Positions 52,635-61,379 of a stretch of DNA of 64,000 nucleotides are shown here, piece by piece. The DNA comes from Oscillibacter valericigenes (GTDB lineage Bacteria > Bacillota > Clostridia > Oscillospirales > Oscillospiraceae), in assembly GCF_021531915.1 (NCBI RefSeq), contig NZ_JAFBIV010000002.1:186001-250000 (forward strand). The letters are read 5' to 3'. The notes beneath the pieces are model-generated. The model did not search any database. It saw only the letters and a program-made list of their open reading frames with translations, and was not told the origin of the DNA. Both the position numbers and the translations under genes were made by a program. Position 1 is the stretch's first letter. Each line of letters begins with the position of its first letter.

Positions 52635-53309
52635 TCAGGCAGTCTCCTTCCGTTTATTCGGTTCTTTCAGTTCCTTCAGTTCCTTTTCCAGTTCCTCGAT
52701 ACGCTGGGCCATCGCCATCAGCTCATCCACCACAGGATCGGCCACGTGGATCTGATCCACATCATCCGCGTAGTAGACCGGCTTGCCGTTCACCCGCACC
52801 ACGCGGGCAGGCACACCCACAGCGGTACAGCCGGGGGGCACCTCTCCCAGCACCACGGCGCCGGCCGCAATGCGGGCGTTGTCCCCCACGGTGAAGGGGC
52901 CCAGCACCTTGGCGCCGGAGCCAACCAACACGTTGTTGCCCAGGGTAGGATGGCGCTTTCCTTTATCCTTACCAGTGCCGCCCAGGGTCACGCCCTGATA
53001 GAGCAGGCAGTCGTCGCCGATCTCCGTGGTCTCGCCGATGATGATGCCCATGCCGTGGTCAATGACCAGCCGGTGGCCGATGGTGGCGCCGGGGTGAATC
53101 TCAATGCCGGTCCAGAAGCGGCTCCACTGGGAGACGCACCGGGCCAGGAAAAAGCGGTGGTGCCCATACAGCCAATGTGCCAGTCGATGGTAGAGGACAG
53201 CATGGACGCCGGGATAGAGGAGAAAAATCTCCAGCTTGCTGCGGGCCGCGGGGTCGCGGCGCTGGTAGGCGGCCAGCAGGCCGCCCAGACGGGTCACTCG
53301 TTTTGCCAT
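52635..53309 (-). CDS. cysE: Serine O-acetyltransferase
   Basis: Makes O-acetylserine, the cysteine precursor. The 224-residue protein has a short helical N-terminus and a left-handed beta-helix with hexapeptides ([40 protein letters not shown]). A charged helical tail [12 protein letters not shown] closes it. AAGGAG stands before the ATG at 53309. The longer upstream frame is T-box leader, not coding. Confidence 0.95.
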   Translation of the reverse strand: MAKRVTRLGGLLAAYQRRDPAARSKLEIFLLYPGVHAVLYHRLAHWLYGHHRFFLARCVSQWSRFWTGIEIHPGATIGHRLVIDHGMGIIIGETTEIGDDCLLYQGVTLGGTGKDKGKRHPTLGNNVLVGSGAKVLGPFTVGDNARIAAGAVVLGEVPPGCTAVGVPARVVRVNGKPVYYADDVDQIHVADPVVDELMAMAQRIEELEKELKELKEPNKRKETA

Positions 53310-53338
53310 AAAAATAAGCTCCTTGTGTCGGTCGGGAG

Positions 53339-53574
53339 GAAAAAGAAATCGCCTCCCGTACCAAAGTACGAGAGGCGACGAATCGCGGTTCCACTCTCTT
53401 TTATCACTCAAGGAAGGCCATTGACGCAGGCCACTCGGAGGGCTTCCACATCCCCCGCGCTCCTGGGCGCACTTCGCAGTTCCCTCCGCAGGCACGCTTG
53501 CAGCCGGTGACGCGCCCTCTCTGTCCTTTGGGTAAACTGGTACTCTTCCCAATCATCACGCTATTTAAGATACC
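53339..53574 (-). promoter_or_regulatory. T-box riboswitch controlling cysE-cysS
   Basis: T-box sequence AGAGTGGAACCGCG (complement of 53384-53397). Terminator stem CGCCTCTCGTAC / GTACGGGAGGCG (53350-53377) then ATTTCTTTT. A TGC codon in GAACTGCGAAG (53476-53478) is the likely Cys specifier. Confidence 0.92.
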
Positions 53575-53579
53575 TTAGT

Positions 53580-53608
53580 ATATTAGCAGGATTCGCCGGG
53601 GGTGTCAA
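53580..53608 (-). promoter_or_regulatory. Promoter of the cysE T-box leader
   Basis: Minus-strand TTGACA, 17-base spacer, TAATAT. Confidence 0.88.
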
Positions 53609-53643
53609 GAGCGTTTTCCTGTCCATGCTCTCCGGCCACCGGT

Positions 53644-54636
53644 TCATTCTGCCGGCCAGAGGATATCCTTGGCGATGGGCGTATAGAACAGCCGCTCCAC
53701 CTCGCTGCGGTCACGGGTCTGCCCCAAAATCCACATCAGCTTGGCCACCACCGCCTCGGTGGTCATGTCGTAGGCCTCCAGTACGTTCAGTTGGTTTTTC
53801 AAGGCATGCCCCACGTGGTATACGCCCACGTCACTGCCCTCGTTGGCCACCTGGGTGGTCAGCACGATCACCCGCCCCGCATCCATCCACTGACGGACGC
53901 AGTCGTAAAACCCACCGCTCTCCGGCAGGCCGCCCACGCCGAAGCTCTCGATGATGAGGGCATCGTTCCGCTCCAGCAGGAAGTCCGCCTGGGCCCGGTC
54001 CGCGCCGGGAATCAGCTTCATGAGGGCCACCTTGGTGTCCAGCTTGTCATAGAACAGCGGATACGCGCCGCAGTCCTGGCGGATATAGCGCAGCAGGACC
54101 CCGTCCCGCAGGACGCCCAGGTGGGGGTAGTTGATGCTGGAAAAGGCCTGGAAGCTCTTGGAGCGGGTCTTTCTGGCCCGGGTCCCCAGGATCACCTGGT
54201 TGTTGAAGACGATGGAGACTCCCGGCAGGTCCTCCGCCGCGCACCGGAAGGCATCCAGCAGATTGATCTTGGAGTCCGTGGAGTCAAAGCCGATGGGCTT
54301 CTGGGCGCCGGTGAGGATGATAGGCTTGGGACTGCCCTGCACCAGATAGCTGAGAGCCGCCGCCGTATAGGCCATGGTGTCCGTGCCGTGGGTCACCACA
54401 AAGCCGTGGTAGGCCCCGAAGTGTTCCCGGATGCACCGGGCGATCATCTGCCAGTGCCTGGGCTCCATGTTGGTGCTGTCCAGATTCAGAAGCTGGACAC
54501 AGTCCACGTCGCAGATCTCCGAAATGGCCGGGATGTGGGCCAGCAGCTGCTCCGTGGTCAGCTCCGGGGCCAGGCCGTTGGCGGTCACATCCGACGCGAT
54601 GGTGCCGCCGGTGCCGATCAGCAAGACTTTTTTCAT
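53644..54636 (-). CDS. ansA: L-asparaginase, type I
   Basis: A 330-residue amidohydrolase that turns Asn to Asp and ammonia. First catalytic motif TGGTIAS has Thr12. The second is THGTDTM with Thr85 and Asp86. Without a signal peptide it is cytoplasmic. The ATG lies four bases after the SbcD-like gene's stop, with GGGG upstream inside that gene, so it is translationally coupled. No terminator is seen before the cys T-box promoter. Confidence 0.94.
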   Translation of the reverse strand: MKKVLLIGTGGTIASDVTANGLAPELTTEQLLAHIPAISEICDVDCVQLLNLDSTNMEPRHWQMIARCIREHFGAYHGFVVTHGTDTMAYTAAALSYLVQGSPKPIILTGAQKPIGFDSTDSKINLLDAFRCAAEDLPGVSIVFNNQVILGTRARKTRSKSFQAFSSINYPHLGVLRDGVLLRYIRQDCGAYPLFYDKLDTKVALMKLIPGADRAQADFLLERNDALIIESFGVGGLPESGGFYDCVRQWMDAGRVIVLTTQVANEGSDVGVYHVGHALKNQLNVLEAYDMTTEAVVAKLMWILGQTRDRSEVERLFYTPIAKDILWPAE

Positions 54637-54640
54637 ATCG

Positions 54641-55735
54641 TTACCCCAAATCTCTGTGGTCCAGGGCCGCCAGCCCGAAGCGGGCCGCCCGGGTGACGGT
54701 CTCCCGTTCCTCCTCCGTGGCGGCGGCCTTCCATTTGGCCCGCAGCTCCCGCAGGAACAATCCCCGAAGGGAGTCCTCGTCCTCCCGCTTCCAGACGTCC
54801 TCCGCCATACAGGTGTGGTCCCGGATATCCAGGGCATAGAACCGGTCCGCCAGGGCCTCCTGCAGCGCCTGAGCATTCACGCCGCCCTCCCCGGTCTCGC
54901 CGGTGAGAAGAATGCGGTACAGATGCTGGGCCGTGCCCGGCGGCAGGGCCGCCTCCAGGGCGGCGCGGGGGTCCTTCCCCGTCACGTCCACCTCTAAAAT
55001 CTCATAGCAGTGGCGGGCAAATGGCACAAATTGCAGGGACACGGTCCCGTTTTCCAGGATACCCTGGTAAAAGCCCTTCTCCCCCAGCTCGTCAAAGCCC
55101 CGGCCCTCCGGACAGCCCGGCCAGGCGCAGAGGGTCCCGCCGCAGCGGAAGGGCTCTGTCCGCTTGTGGATGTGGCCCAGGGCCAGATAGGTCAGGCCGC
55201 TGGCGGCGATCTCCTCCCGGCGGATGGGGCCATAGCGGTCCTCCGCCGGGTCCACCTCCCCGTGCAGCAGGCCGAAGTGGGTCCTGCCGTCCTCCGGAAC
55301 GGTGAAGCCCGCAAGAACGTGCTCCGCCTGCTGGTCGCCGGTGAAGGCGGCACCGTGGATGGTCAGGTTCCAGTCGGGAAGGTCCACCGCCATCAGGCGG
55401 TTTTCCCGGAAGATGGTCACGTTCTCCGGCCAGTCCACCGTCAGCCAGGGGCTGCCGGGGCCGTACCAGTCGTGGTTGCCGGGGGCGATGAACACCCTGG
55501 CCCGCATCTGCCCGAAGGCCTGGGCCAGCTGCTCCCCGGTCTCCCGGAAGGCGTTGCTGCTGTCGAACAGGTCTCCCGCCAGCAGCACCAGGTCGATGTT
55601 CTGTTGGTTGACGTAATTCGCCAGTCGGAAGGCCAGTTCCCGGCTCTCCCGTCGGCGGGCCGCCGCCTGCTGGGCGGTCAGGGCGCCGAAGGGACTGTCC
55701 AGATGAAAATCAGCGGCGTGGATAAATTTGAGCAT
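54641..55735 (-). CDS. SbcD/YhaO-like metallophosphoesterase
   Basis: A 364-residue calcineurin-like enzyme. Metal motifs are DFHLDS (Asp9, His11), GDLFDS (Asp55), GNHDW (Asn87, His88), a later HGEV and GHIH. This is the SbcD/Mre11/YhaO DNA-nuclease pattern. AGGGAG stands before the ATG. The usual ATPase partner (SbcC or YhaN) is not next to it; the next gene is asparaginase. Confidence 0.9.
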   Translation of the reverse strand: MLKFIHAADFHLDSPFGALTAQQAAARRRESRELAFRLANYVNQQNIDLVLLAGDLFDSSNAFRETGEQLAQAFGQMRARVFIAPGNHDWYGPGSPWLTVDWPENVTIFRENRLMAVDLPDWNLTIHGAAFTGDQQAEHVLAGFTVPEDGRTHFGLLHGEVDPAEDRYGPIRREEIAASGLTYLALGHIHKRTEPFRCGGTLCAWPGCPEGRGFDELGEKGFYQGILENGTVSLQFVPFARHCYEILEVDVTGKDPRAALEAALPPGTAQHLYRILLTGETGEGGVNAQALQEALADRFYALDIRDHTCMAEDVWKREDEDSLRGLFLRELRAKWKAAATEEERETVTRAARFGLAALDHRDLG

Positions 55736-55794
55736 GGTAATTCTCCCTGCTGCATCACAAAATTTCAATCATTTTTGCCGCGGCATGTACGTGG

Positions 55795-55886
55795 CAAAAT
55801 ACTTTGACTCAACCGCCTTGGGCGGCGTTCACCAGTGACAGATGTCACTGGTGGGGGGAATCTAAAGGGGGGATGAAATCCCCTCT
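55795..55886. repeat. Intergenic block of three hairpins
   Basis: Contains CCGCC/GGCGG, CACCAGTGAC/GTCACTGGTG and GGGGAT/ATCCCC stems in 90 bp. It ends with a possible terminator of the YbaK gene (minus strand). It looks like a dispersed non-coding repeat. Confidence 0.5.
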
Positions 55887-56363
55887 TTACTCTCTCCATG
55901 CCTTACAAACATCGACCCACTGGACAAAATTCGAAGAATATTTCTCCAGCTCCTCGCAGGTGAATTCAATGGCGCTGTTGTCGCTGCCTGCCGCGGGGAA
56001 CACGGTGTCGAACCGCTGCAGGGACACGTCCAGATACACCTTCACGTTTTCCGGCAGGGCGAAGGGGCACACACCGCCCACGTCGTGACCGATGAGGGTG
56101 TGGGCCTCCTCGTGGGTCAGCATCTTGGCCTTGGTGTGGAACTGCTTTTTATAGGCGCTGTTGTCCACCTTGGCGTCGCCCGCCACCACGATGATGATGG
56201 GCTGGTCCTCCACCTTGAAGCTCAGGCTCTTGGCGATGCGGGCGCCCTCCACGCCCACGGCCACCGCCGCCAGCTCCACCGTGGCGGAGGACACCTCAAA
56301 CTCCCGGATGCGGTCGGCGATGCCGAAGCCTTCAAAATAAGCGCGTACTTTCTGAATAGACAT
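55887..56363 (-). CDS. YbaK/ProX-type aminoacyl-tRNA deacylase
   Basis: A 158-residue trans-editing protein. The family segments KSLSFKVEDQPIIIVVAGD, GGVCPFALPE and YKKQF are visible in a compact single domain. Such proteins clear misacylated tRNA (Cys- or Ala-tRNA-Pro and others). AGAGGAAAC precedes the ATG at 56363. It follows ymdB by 29 bases on the same strand. Confidence 0.92.
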   Translation of the reverse strand: MSIQKVRAYFEGFGIADRIREFEVSSATVELAAVAVGVEGARIAKSLSFKVEDQPIIIVVAGDAKVDNSAYKKQFHTKAKMLTHEEAHTLIGHDVGGVCPFALPENVKVYLDVSLQRFDTVFPAAGSDNSAIEFTCEELEKYSSNFVQWVDVCKAWRE

Positions 56364-56392
56364 GATTCGTTTCCTCTCTGTTTCTCTTGGTT

Positions 56393-57166
56393 TTATCGAA
56401 TATCCACCCGCTCCACGGCGGTGCACAAACCGGTATCGCTGTCCAGGGTAAAGACGGCGCCCTGCAGCTTGCAGGGGCCCACGGCCGGCTTGTAGCGGCC
56501 CGGCAGGCCGCCCAGGAAGCTCTCCACCGACTGCCAGGGCTCAATGCCCAGCACCGACTCAATGGGGCCGGTCATGCCCAGGTCGGTGAGATAGCCGGTG
56601 CCCTTGGGGTACACCCGCTCGTCGGCGGTGGGGACGTGGGTGTGGGTGCCCCAGATGGCGGACACCCGGCCGTCCAGGTAGTAGCCCAGGGCCAGCTTTT
56701 CGCTGGTGGCCTCGGCGTGGAAGTCCACCAGGGTGAAGTCCGCCTCCCCCTGCTTCAGCAGCCGGTCCGCCGTGGTGAAGGGGTCATTGGCCTTCCAGTC
56801 CAGGTCACAGCGGCCGATCAGGTTCATCACCCGGACGCGGACGGCCCCCAGGTCAAAAATCTCGCAGCCGCGGCCCGGAGCCCGGCCCGTATAGTTGGCA
56901 GGCCGCAGCAGCCAGGGAGTTTCCTCCAGCATGTCCCGGATCTGCATTTTCCCGAAGGTGTGGTTGCCCAGGGTGACGGCGTCGGCCCCGGCGTCATAGA
57001 TGCGCCAGGCCTGCTCCGGCGTCAGGCCCACGCCGGAGGCGTTCTCGCCGTTGACCACGGTGAAGTCGATGGCCTTCAGCTTTTTCAGCGGGCGCAGGTG
57101 GCGCTCCAGATGCTTCAATCCGGGCTCTCCCACCACGTCGCCCACGGCTAAGATATGATACAGCAT
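56393..57166 (-). CDS. ymdB: YmdB-family metallophosphoesterase
   Basis: A 257-residue phosphodiesterase (TIGR00282 family). Motifs: VGDVVGEPG, NGENASG, LGNHTFG, DFHAEATSEK and GTHTHVPT. In Bacillus, YmdB cleaves cyclic nucleotides and affects biofilm and motility decisions. AAGGAGGAGCACCC stands before the ATG. It is co-directional with a HAD gene upstream and the YbaK gene downstream. Confidence 0.95.
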   Translation of the reverse strand: MLYHILAVGDVVGEPGLKHLERHLRPLKKLKAIDFTVVNGENASGVGLTPEQAWRIYDAGADAVTLGNHTFGKMQIRDMLEETPWLLRPANYTGRAPGRGCEIFDLGAVRVRVMNLIGRCDLDWKANDPFTTADRLLKQGEADFTLVDFHAEATSEKLALGYYLDGRVSAIWGTHTHVPTADERVYPKGTGYLTDLGMTGPIESVLGIEPWQSVESFLGGLPGRYKPAVGPCKLQGAVFTLDSDTGLCTAVERVDIR

Positions 57167-57178
57167 GGGTGCTCCTCC

Positions 57179-57808
57179 TTATCCGTCCAGGCTCACCAGG
57201 TCATCCAGCTCTGTGAGCTCCCGGATGCGGTGGTCCGCCGCCGTTTCCTGGGGCTCCGGACTGAACAGGCAGGCGTGGATGCCCGCGTTTTTGGCCGCCA
57301 GGATGTCCAGCTCCCGGTCTCCCACCGCCAGGGTCCGTTCCCGGTCCAGACCGTGGGTCGCGATCAGATAGTTATTCCCCGCCGGGTCGGGCTTTCTTGC
57401 ATAGGTTGTCCCGGCAGAGACCACGTCGGTGAAATACTTCGTCAGGTCCGCCCCCGCCAGATAGTCGTGGACGGAACCGCTGCGGTGGGTGAACACGAAG
57501 TTCCGCCCACCAGCAGCCTGGAACCGGGCCAGGAATTCCCGGATGTGGGGGAAGGGATGGGCCTCCGGCTGGCCGTGCTCCGCCACCCAGGCCCGGTATA
57601 CCCGGTCGATCTCCTCTGGGGGCAGCCCTGCCTGCTCTCCGCACCAGGTCAGCACCGCCTTTCGGGAGACCGTGAACCGGGCCATCAAATCCTCCTGCGG
57701 AACGGGCACCCCCAGGCTGTCCATCACTTTTCCAAGGTCCCGGCACATGGCGGGATAGGTGTCGAACAGGGTGCCGTCAAAATCCCAGATGATATTGTCA
57801 TAGCGCAT
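57179..57808 (-). CDS. HAD hydrolase, phosphoglycolate-phosphatase-like
   Basis: A 209-residue HAD enzyme with complete classical motifs: DFDGT (nucleophile and acid/base Asp both present), THRSG, Lys in RKPDP and VGDRELD. It is therefore unlike the five DxGxT HADs at 28.6-34.2 kb. AAGGAG stands eight bases before the ATG at 57808. It lies just ahead of ymdB, 12 bases apart. Confidence 0.92.
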   Translation of the reverse strand: MRYDNIIWDFDGTLFDTYPAMCRDLGKVMDSLGVPVPQEDLMARFTVSRKAVLTWCGEQAGLPPEEIDRVYRAWVAEHGQPEAHPFPHIREFLARFQAAGGRNFVFTHRSGSVHDYLAGADLTKYFTDVVSAGTTYARKPDPAGNNYLIATHGLDRERTLAVGDRELDILAAKNAGIHACLFSPEPQETAADHRIRELTELDDLVSLDG

Positions 57809-57894
57809 AGCATCCGCTCCTTTTTTCACTCCGTATCAGTATACCAAAGAAGCCGCTGTTTGAAAAGAAATTCCCTGAATTTTTGCGCTTTCTG

Positions 57895-57923
57895 TTGCGT
57901 TTTACTCATTTCCTGCTTATAAT
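57895..57923 (+). promoter_or_regulatory. Promoter of the LysR gene
   Basis: TTGCGT, 17-base spacer, TATAAT. Confidence 0.8.
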
Positions 57924-57966
57924 GATTTATCGGTAATAAGAAATACTAATTGCAGGAGGAGCGCTT

Positions 57967-58854
57967 ATGGCAGTCAAGCTGGAGCTGTACCGCGTATTCA
58001 AGGAGGTGGCCGAGACGGGCAACATCTCCGTGGCGGCGAAAAACCTCTATATCTCCCAGTCGGCGGTGAGCCAGTCCATCAAGCAGCTGGAGACCGCCCT
58101 CCAGGCCCGGCTCTTCGCCCGCAGTCCCCGGGGCGTCACCCTCACCGGGGAGGGGCAGATGCTGTACCAGTACGTCCGCAGTGCCCTGGGGCTTCTGGCC
58201 ACCGGAGAGGACAAGCTGTCCCAGGCCCAGCAGCTGCTGCTGGGCACCCTGACCATCGGCGCCAGCGACACCGTCACCAGCTTTTTCCTGGTTCACTATC
58301 TGGACGCCTTCCACCGCCTTCACCCCGGCATCCGGCTGAAGATCGTCAGCGGCCGCAGCGCCAAGGTGCTGAGCATGCTGAAATCCGGGGCGGTGGACAT
58401 CGCCTTCGCCTCCTCCCCCGCCGACCCGGCGGTGGAGAGCTGGCCCTGCTTTGCCACCCACTCCGTCTTTGTGGCAGGCAGCGGCTATGACTGCGACTTC
58501 GACCACCGCTACACCCGCCAGGAGATCGCGGAGTTCCCCCTGATCCTGCTGGAGCGGAAGGCCAGCAGTCGGGTGTTCCTGGAGCAGGAATTTCTGAAAA
58601 GCGGCGTCACCCTGACGCCGGAGATTGAGCTCTCCTCCCGCAGCCTGCTGGTGTCCCTGGCCCGCATCGGCCTGGGCGTGGCGGGCGTGACCCTGGAGTT
58701 CGTGCAGAAGGCTCTGGACGCCGGGGACATCCGCCTGCTCCAGACGGACTTCGATATCCCCGCCCGGTCCGTGGACATGTGCACCCTGCGGGACGTGACT
58801 CCCACGGCGGCAGCCGCCGCTTTCATGGAAATGGTGCGGAAAGGAAAGGCATAA
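57967..58854 (+). CDS. LysR-family transcriptional regulator
   Basis: A 295-residue regulator with N-terminal helix-turn-helix (GNISVAAKNLYISQSAVSQS, ~19-38) and an effector-binding domain. GGAGGAGCGCTT precedes the ATG. Nine bases separate it from the TRIC-type channel gene, so the two form an operon; the channel is a plausible target. Effector unknown. Confidence 0.95.
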   Translation: MAVKLELYRVFKEVAETGNISVAAKNLYISQSAVSQSIKQLETALQARLFARSPRGVTLTGEGQMLYQYVRSALGLLATGEDKLSQAQQLLLGTLTIGASDTVTSFFLVHYLDAFHRLHPGIRLKIVSGRSAKVLSMLKSGAVDIAFASSPADPAVESWPCFATHSVFVAGSGYDCDFDHRYTRQEIAEFPLILLERKASSRVFLEQEFLKSGVTLTPEIELSSRSLLVSLARIGLGVAGVTLEFVQKALDAGDIRLLQTDFDIPARSVDMCTLRDVTPTAAAAAFMEMVRKGKA

Positions 58855-58863
58855 AGTCAAAGG

Positions 58864-59493
58864 ATGGATACCTTTATTCTGATCTTCGAGCTGGTGGGCA
58901 CTGTGGCCTTCGCGGCCTCCGGAGCCATGACCGGCATCAAAAAGAACATGGACATCTTCGGCGTGTGCATTCTGGCCCTGACCACCGCCGTGGGCGGCGG
59001 CGTCATCCGGGACCTGATCCTGGGCAACACGCCCCCCGCCACCTTCCGGGACCCCATTTACGCCACGGTGGCCCTGGCGGCGGCGCTGGTGCTGTTCTTC
59101 TCCAGAGTGCGCCGTCTCCTGATGCACAACACGGTCCTCTTTGACAAGGCCATGTTCTGGATGGACACGGCGGGCCTGGGCATCTTCACCGTGGTGGGCA
59201 TCCGCACGGCCTATGCCCACGTGCCCCAGGCCACGGTCTTTCTGCTGGTGTTCGTGGGCGTCATCACCGGCGTGGGCGGCGGACTGCTGCGAGACATGAT
59301 GGCCGGGGACACCCCCTATATCTTCGTCAAGCACGTCTACGCCAGCGCGTCTCTGGCGGGTGCGCTGGTGTGCGGGCTGCTGTGGCACTACGCCGGGGAG
59401 ATGGGCTCCATGCTGGCAGGCGGCGGGCTGGTCATCCTGATTCGGGTCCTGTCGGCCCACTACCGCTGGAACCTGCCAAAAGCCCACGAGTGA
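58864..59493 (+). CDS. TRIC-type cation channel family protein (UPF0126/YicG)
   Basis: A 209-residue membrane protein of two repeats, each with three helices and the signature GGGVIRDLILG or GGGLLRDMMAG. Prokaryotic TRIC homologues form potassium-permeable channels. It follows the LysR gene and has a terminator after it. Confidence 0.93.
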   Translation: MDTFILIFELVGTVAFAASGAMTGIKKNMDIFGVCILALTTAVGGGVIRDLILGNTPPATFRDPIYATVALAAALVLFFSRVRRLLMHNTVLFDKAMFWMDTAGLGIFTVVGIRTAYAHVPQATVFLLVFVGVITGVGGGLLRDMMAGDTPYIFVKHVYASASLAGALVCGLLWHYAGEMGSMLAGGGLVILIRVLSAHYRWNLPKAHE

Positions 59494-59510
59494 TACAGGC
59501 AAATAAAACG

Positions 59511-59545
59511 GGACCGCTGCATCTGCAGCGGTCCTTACTTTTTGG
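59511..59545. terminator. Terminator of the LysR-TRIC operon
   Basis: Stem GGACCGCTGCA / TGCAGCGGTCC, then TTACTTTTT. Confidence 0.88.
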
Positions 59546-59759
59546 GCGGATAGGGTTGCTGTTCATCTGTCAGGCCAGCCAGATAATCCATGCTGGTCTC
59601 CAACGCCAGCGCAATGCGCCGGCACTGTTCAAAAGTCATGTTTCGCTTTCCGCTCTCGATCTTGGAATAATCACTTTGGTCGATCCCGGTCAGCATCTGC
59701 ATCTTGACCTGGGAATAGCCCCGCTCCTTTCGGAGCACTTTCATCGGTGTCATATCCAT
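59535..59759 (-). CDS. Small XRE-family regulator
   Basis: A 74-residue, single-domain helix-turn-helix protein (SQVKMQMLTGIDQSDYSKIE, ~18-37). The ribosome-binding site is weak and ATG 59759 or 59753 could be the start. It diverges from a 67-residue gene. Palindromic CCTATT/AATAGG sites in the gap suggest that it represses that promoter and itself. Confidence 0.85.
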   Translation of the reverse strand: MDMTPMKVLRKERGYSQVKMQMLTGIDQSDYSKIESGKRNMTFEQCRRIALALETSMDYLAGLTDEQQPYPPKK

Positions 59760-59776
59760 CACCCATCAAAATTATG

Positions 59777-59818
59777 CCCTATTGACCTATTGAAAATAGG
59801 GTGATTTGGACCTATACT
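59777..59818 (+). promoter_or_regulatory. Promoter of the 67-residue gene with CCTATT operator sites
   Basis: TTGAAA (59790-59795), 17-base spacer, TATACT (59813-59818). The perfect palindrome CCTATT-GAA-AATAGG (59786-59800) covers the -35; further half-sites CCCTATT (59777) and CCTATA (59811) flank it. Confidence 0.75.
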
Positions 59819-59837
59819 ATCTAGTGAGGTGATAAAA

Positions 59838-60041
59838 ATGACCAGAGAACCTGATTATCAAAAAGCCTACGAGATTCTGGATGAAGCCCTGGGAGACGCT
59901 ATTCATATCCTGCAAAAGGCGCGCCTGCGCACCACACTGAGCATGCGTCTGGATTCCGGGGAGCTGACGGCGGACGACGAGGGAGATTCTGCCGAGCTGT
60001 ACGTGAAAACAGCCCAGGAATACGCCGACCACTGCACATGA
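59838..60041 (+). CDS. Uncharacterised 67-residue helical protein
   Basis: Not recognised. Mostly helical, with YQKAYEILDEALGDAIHILQ followed by a short charged tail. GAGGTGATAAAA precedes the ATG at 59838. It is divergent from the XRE gene and probably controlled by it. A terminator overlaps its stop. An antitoxin-like or accessory role is possible, but unsupported. Confidence 0.75.
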   Translation: MTREPDYQKAYEILDEALGDAIHILQKARLRTTLSMRLDSGELTADDEGDSAELYVKTAQEYADHCT

Positions 60042-60071
60042 AAAAGCCTCTCCCGCGGGAGAGGCTTTTTC
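60040..60071. terminator. Bidirectional terminator
   Basis: Perfect stem GAAAAAGCCTCTCCCG / CGGGAGAGGCTTTTTC, serving the 67-residue gene and the M23 gene. Confidence 0.95.
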
Positions 60072-60077
60072 ATATTC

Positions 60078-61379
60078 TTATTCCGCTTTCAACGTTTCCC
60101 GGATGGCGCTGTCGAAGTAGGCCACCGGGTTCTGGGGTTCGCTGTCCTGGCGGACCTCGAAGTGGAGGTGGGGGCCGGTGGACATGCCGGTGGAGCCTAC
60201 GGCGGCGATCATCGCTCTTGCCTGCACCGTGTCGCCCTCTTTCACGTCCACATTCCGGCAATGGGCGTACAGGGTGGTCAGGCCGCCCCCGTGGTCCAGA
60301 ATCAGGTAGTTGCCCCTGGCCGCGTCGAAGCCTGTCTCCGTCACGGTGCCGTCCGCCGCCGCCAGGATGACGGCCCCCTGGTCGGCGGGAATGTCGATGC
60401 CGCTGTGCAGCTTGCCGTTGATGATGCCATAGGGATTGCCCTTCCACACCGTCCGGCTGTCCTGGACAGGCCACTGGAGCCAGCGGCTCTCCGCCTCGCT
60501 GGCGGCGTAAATGCCGTAGACAAAGGGTTCCTCGTCCCCCGCCAGCTGGGGCAGCATGGTCCGCGTCCCGTCCTCCCCGTACTCCACCCGCAGACGGCCG
60601 GTGGACAGGGTGTAGGTCTTGCTCTGCTCCCCGCCGTCCGCAAAGGTGACGGTCACGGTCAGCCGTGCGCCGTCAAAGGTGTCAATGCTGGCCCGGGCCG
60701 CCTGCCGCAGATCCGTGTCCGGGTCCTCCCGGTACTCCGGCACCCAGAAGCCGTAGCGCGCCTCCGGGTCGTAGTCCTCCGTGACGCTGGTGCCCAGCGC
60801 GGTCATCACTTCGGCGTTCATGGGGCCGTTCTCGTCTTTGCCGTAGATGGTGCAGACAGAGCCGCCCGCTTCCTCTGCCTGCCAGAGCTTTCGCACCTCT
60901 TCCGTGGTCAGTCCCGTCCGGGTCTCGCTGCGGTACAGGCCGCCCCGATCCACGGTGAGGGAGACCGTCCTGATCTCCTCTCCCGTCACCCGGAACAGGC
61001 ATCCGGTATAGTGTCCGGTCTCCTGGTCGGCCATGCCGGAACCGGAATCAAAGGCCAGTCCTCCGTTGGCGTTGGGCTGTACCGTCTCCCCAGTGTCGGC
61101 GGCATAGGCCGTCAGGCCGAAGGAATAGGTCATCACCGGCGCGGTCCCCGGCTGTTCTCCGCTCTTTTCGGCGGGCCGGAAATGGACCGTCCCCAGCACC
61201 AGGGCCAGGGCGCAGGCGGCGCACACGGCCCCCCGCAGAACGGGCTTCCAGCCCCGCTTCTCCAACCGCTTAGGTCCCGCCTGCTCCGCCCGCTGCCGCC
61301 GGGCCGCGCACAATACCCGGTCCTCCAACTCCTCGGGGACAGAAATCTCCTCCATCAGCTTGCGATAGTCATTCATCAT
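60078..61379 (-). CDS. Membrane protein with anti-sigma-like N-terminus and M23 peptidase domain
   Basis: A 433-residue protein. Residues 1-45 are cytoplasmic and helical (YRKLMEEISVPEELEDRVLC), one membrane helix follows (~48-66), then a middle region of ~230 residues. The C-terminal LytM/M23 domain (~320-425) has metal ligands in HSGIDIP and GPHLHFEV. M23 enzymes cut peptidoglycan cross-bridges. The gene overlaps the ECF sigma gene, so the N-terminus probably acts as its anti-sigma factor; this is inference. GGGAGGTATTG precedes the ATG. Confidence 0.88.
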   Translation of the reverse strand: MMNDYRKLMEEISVPEELEDRVLCAARRQRAEQAGPKRLEKRGWKPVLRGAVCAACALALVLGTVHFRPAEKSGEQPGTAPVMTYSFGLTAYAADTGETVQPNANGGLAFDSGSGMADQETGHYTGCLFRVTGEEIRTVSLTVDRGGLYRSETRTGLTTEEVRKLWQAEEAGGSVCTIYGKDENGPMNAEVMTALGTSVTEDYDPEARYGFWVPEYREDPDTDLRQAARASIDTFDGARLTVTVTFADGGEQSKTYTLSTGRLRVEYGEDGTRTMLPQLAGDEEPFVYGIYAASEAESRWLQWPVQDSRTVWKGNPYGIINGKLHSGIDIPADQGAVILAAADGTVTETGFDAARGNYLILDHGGGLTTLYAHCRNVDVKEGDTVQARAMIAAVGSTGMSTGPHLHFEVRQDSEPQNPVAYFDSAIRETLKAE

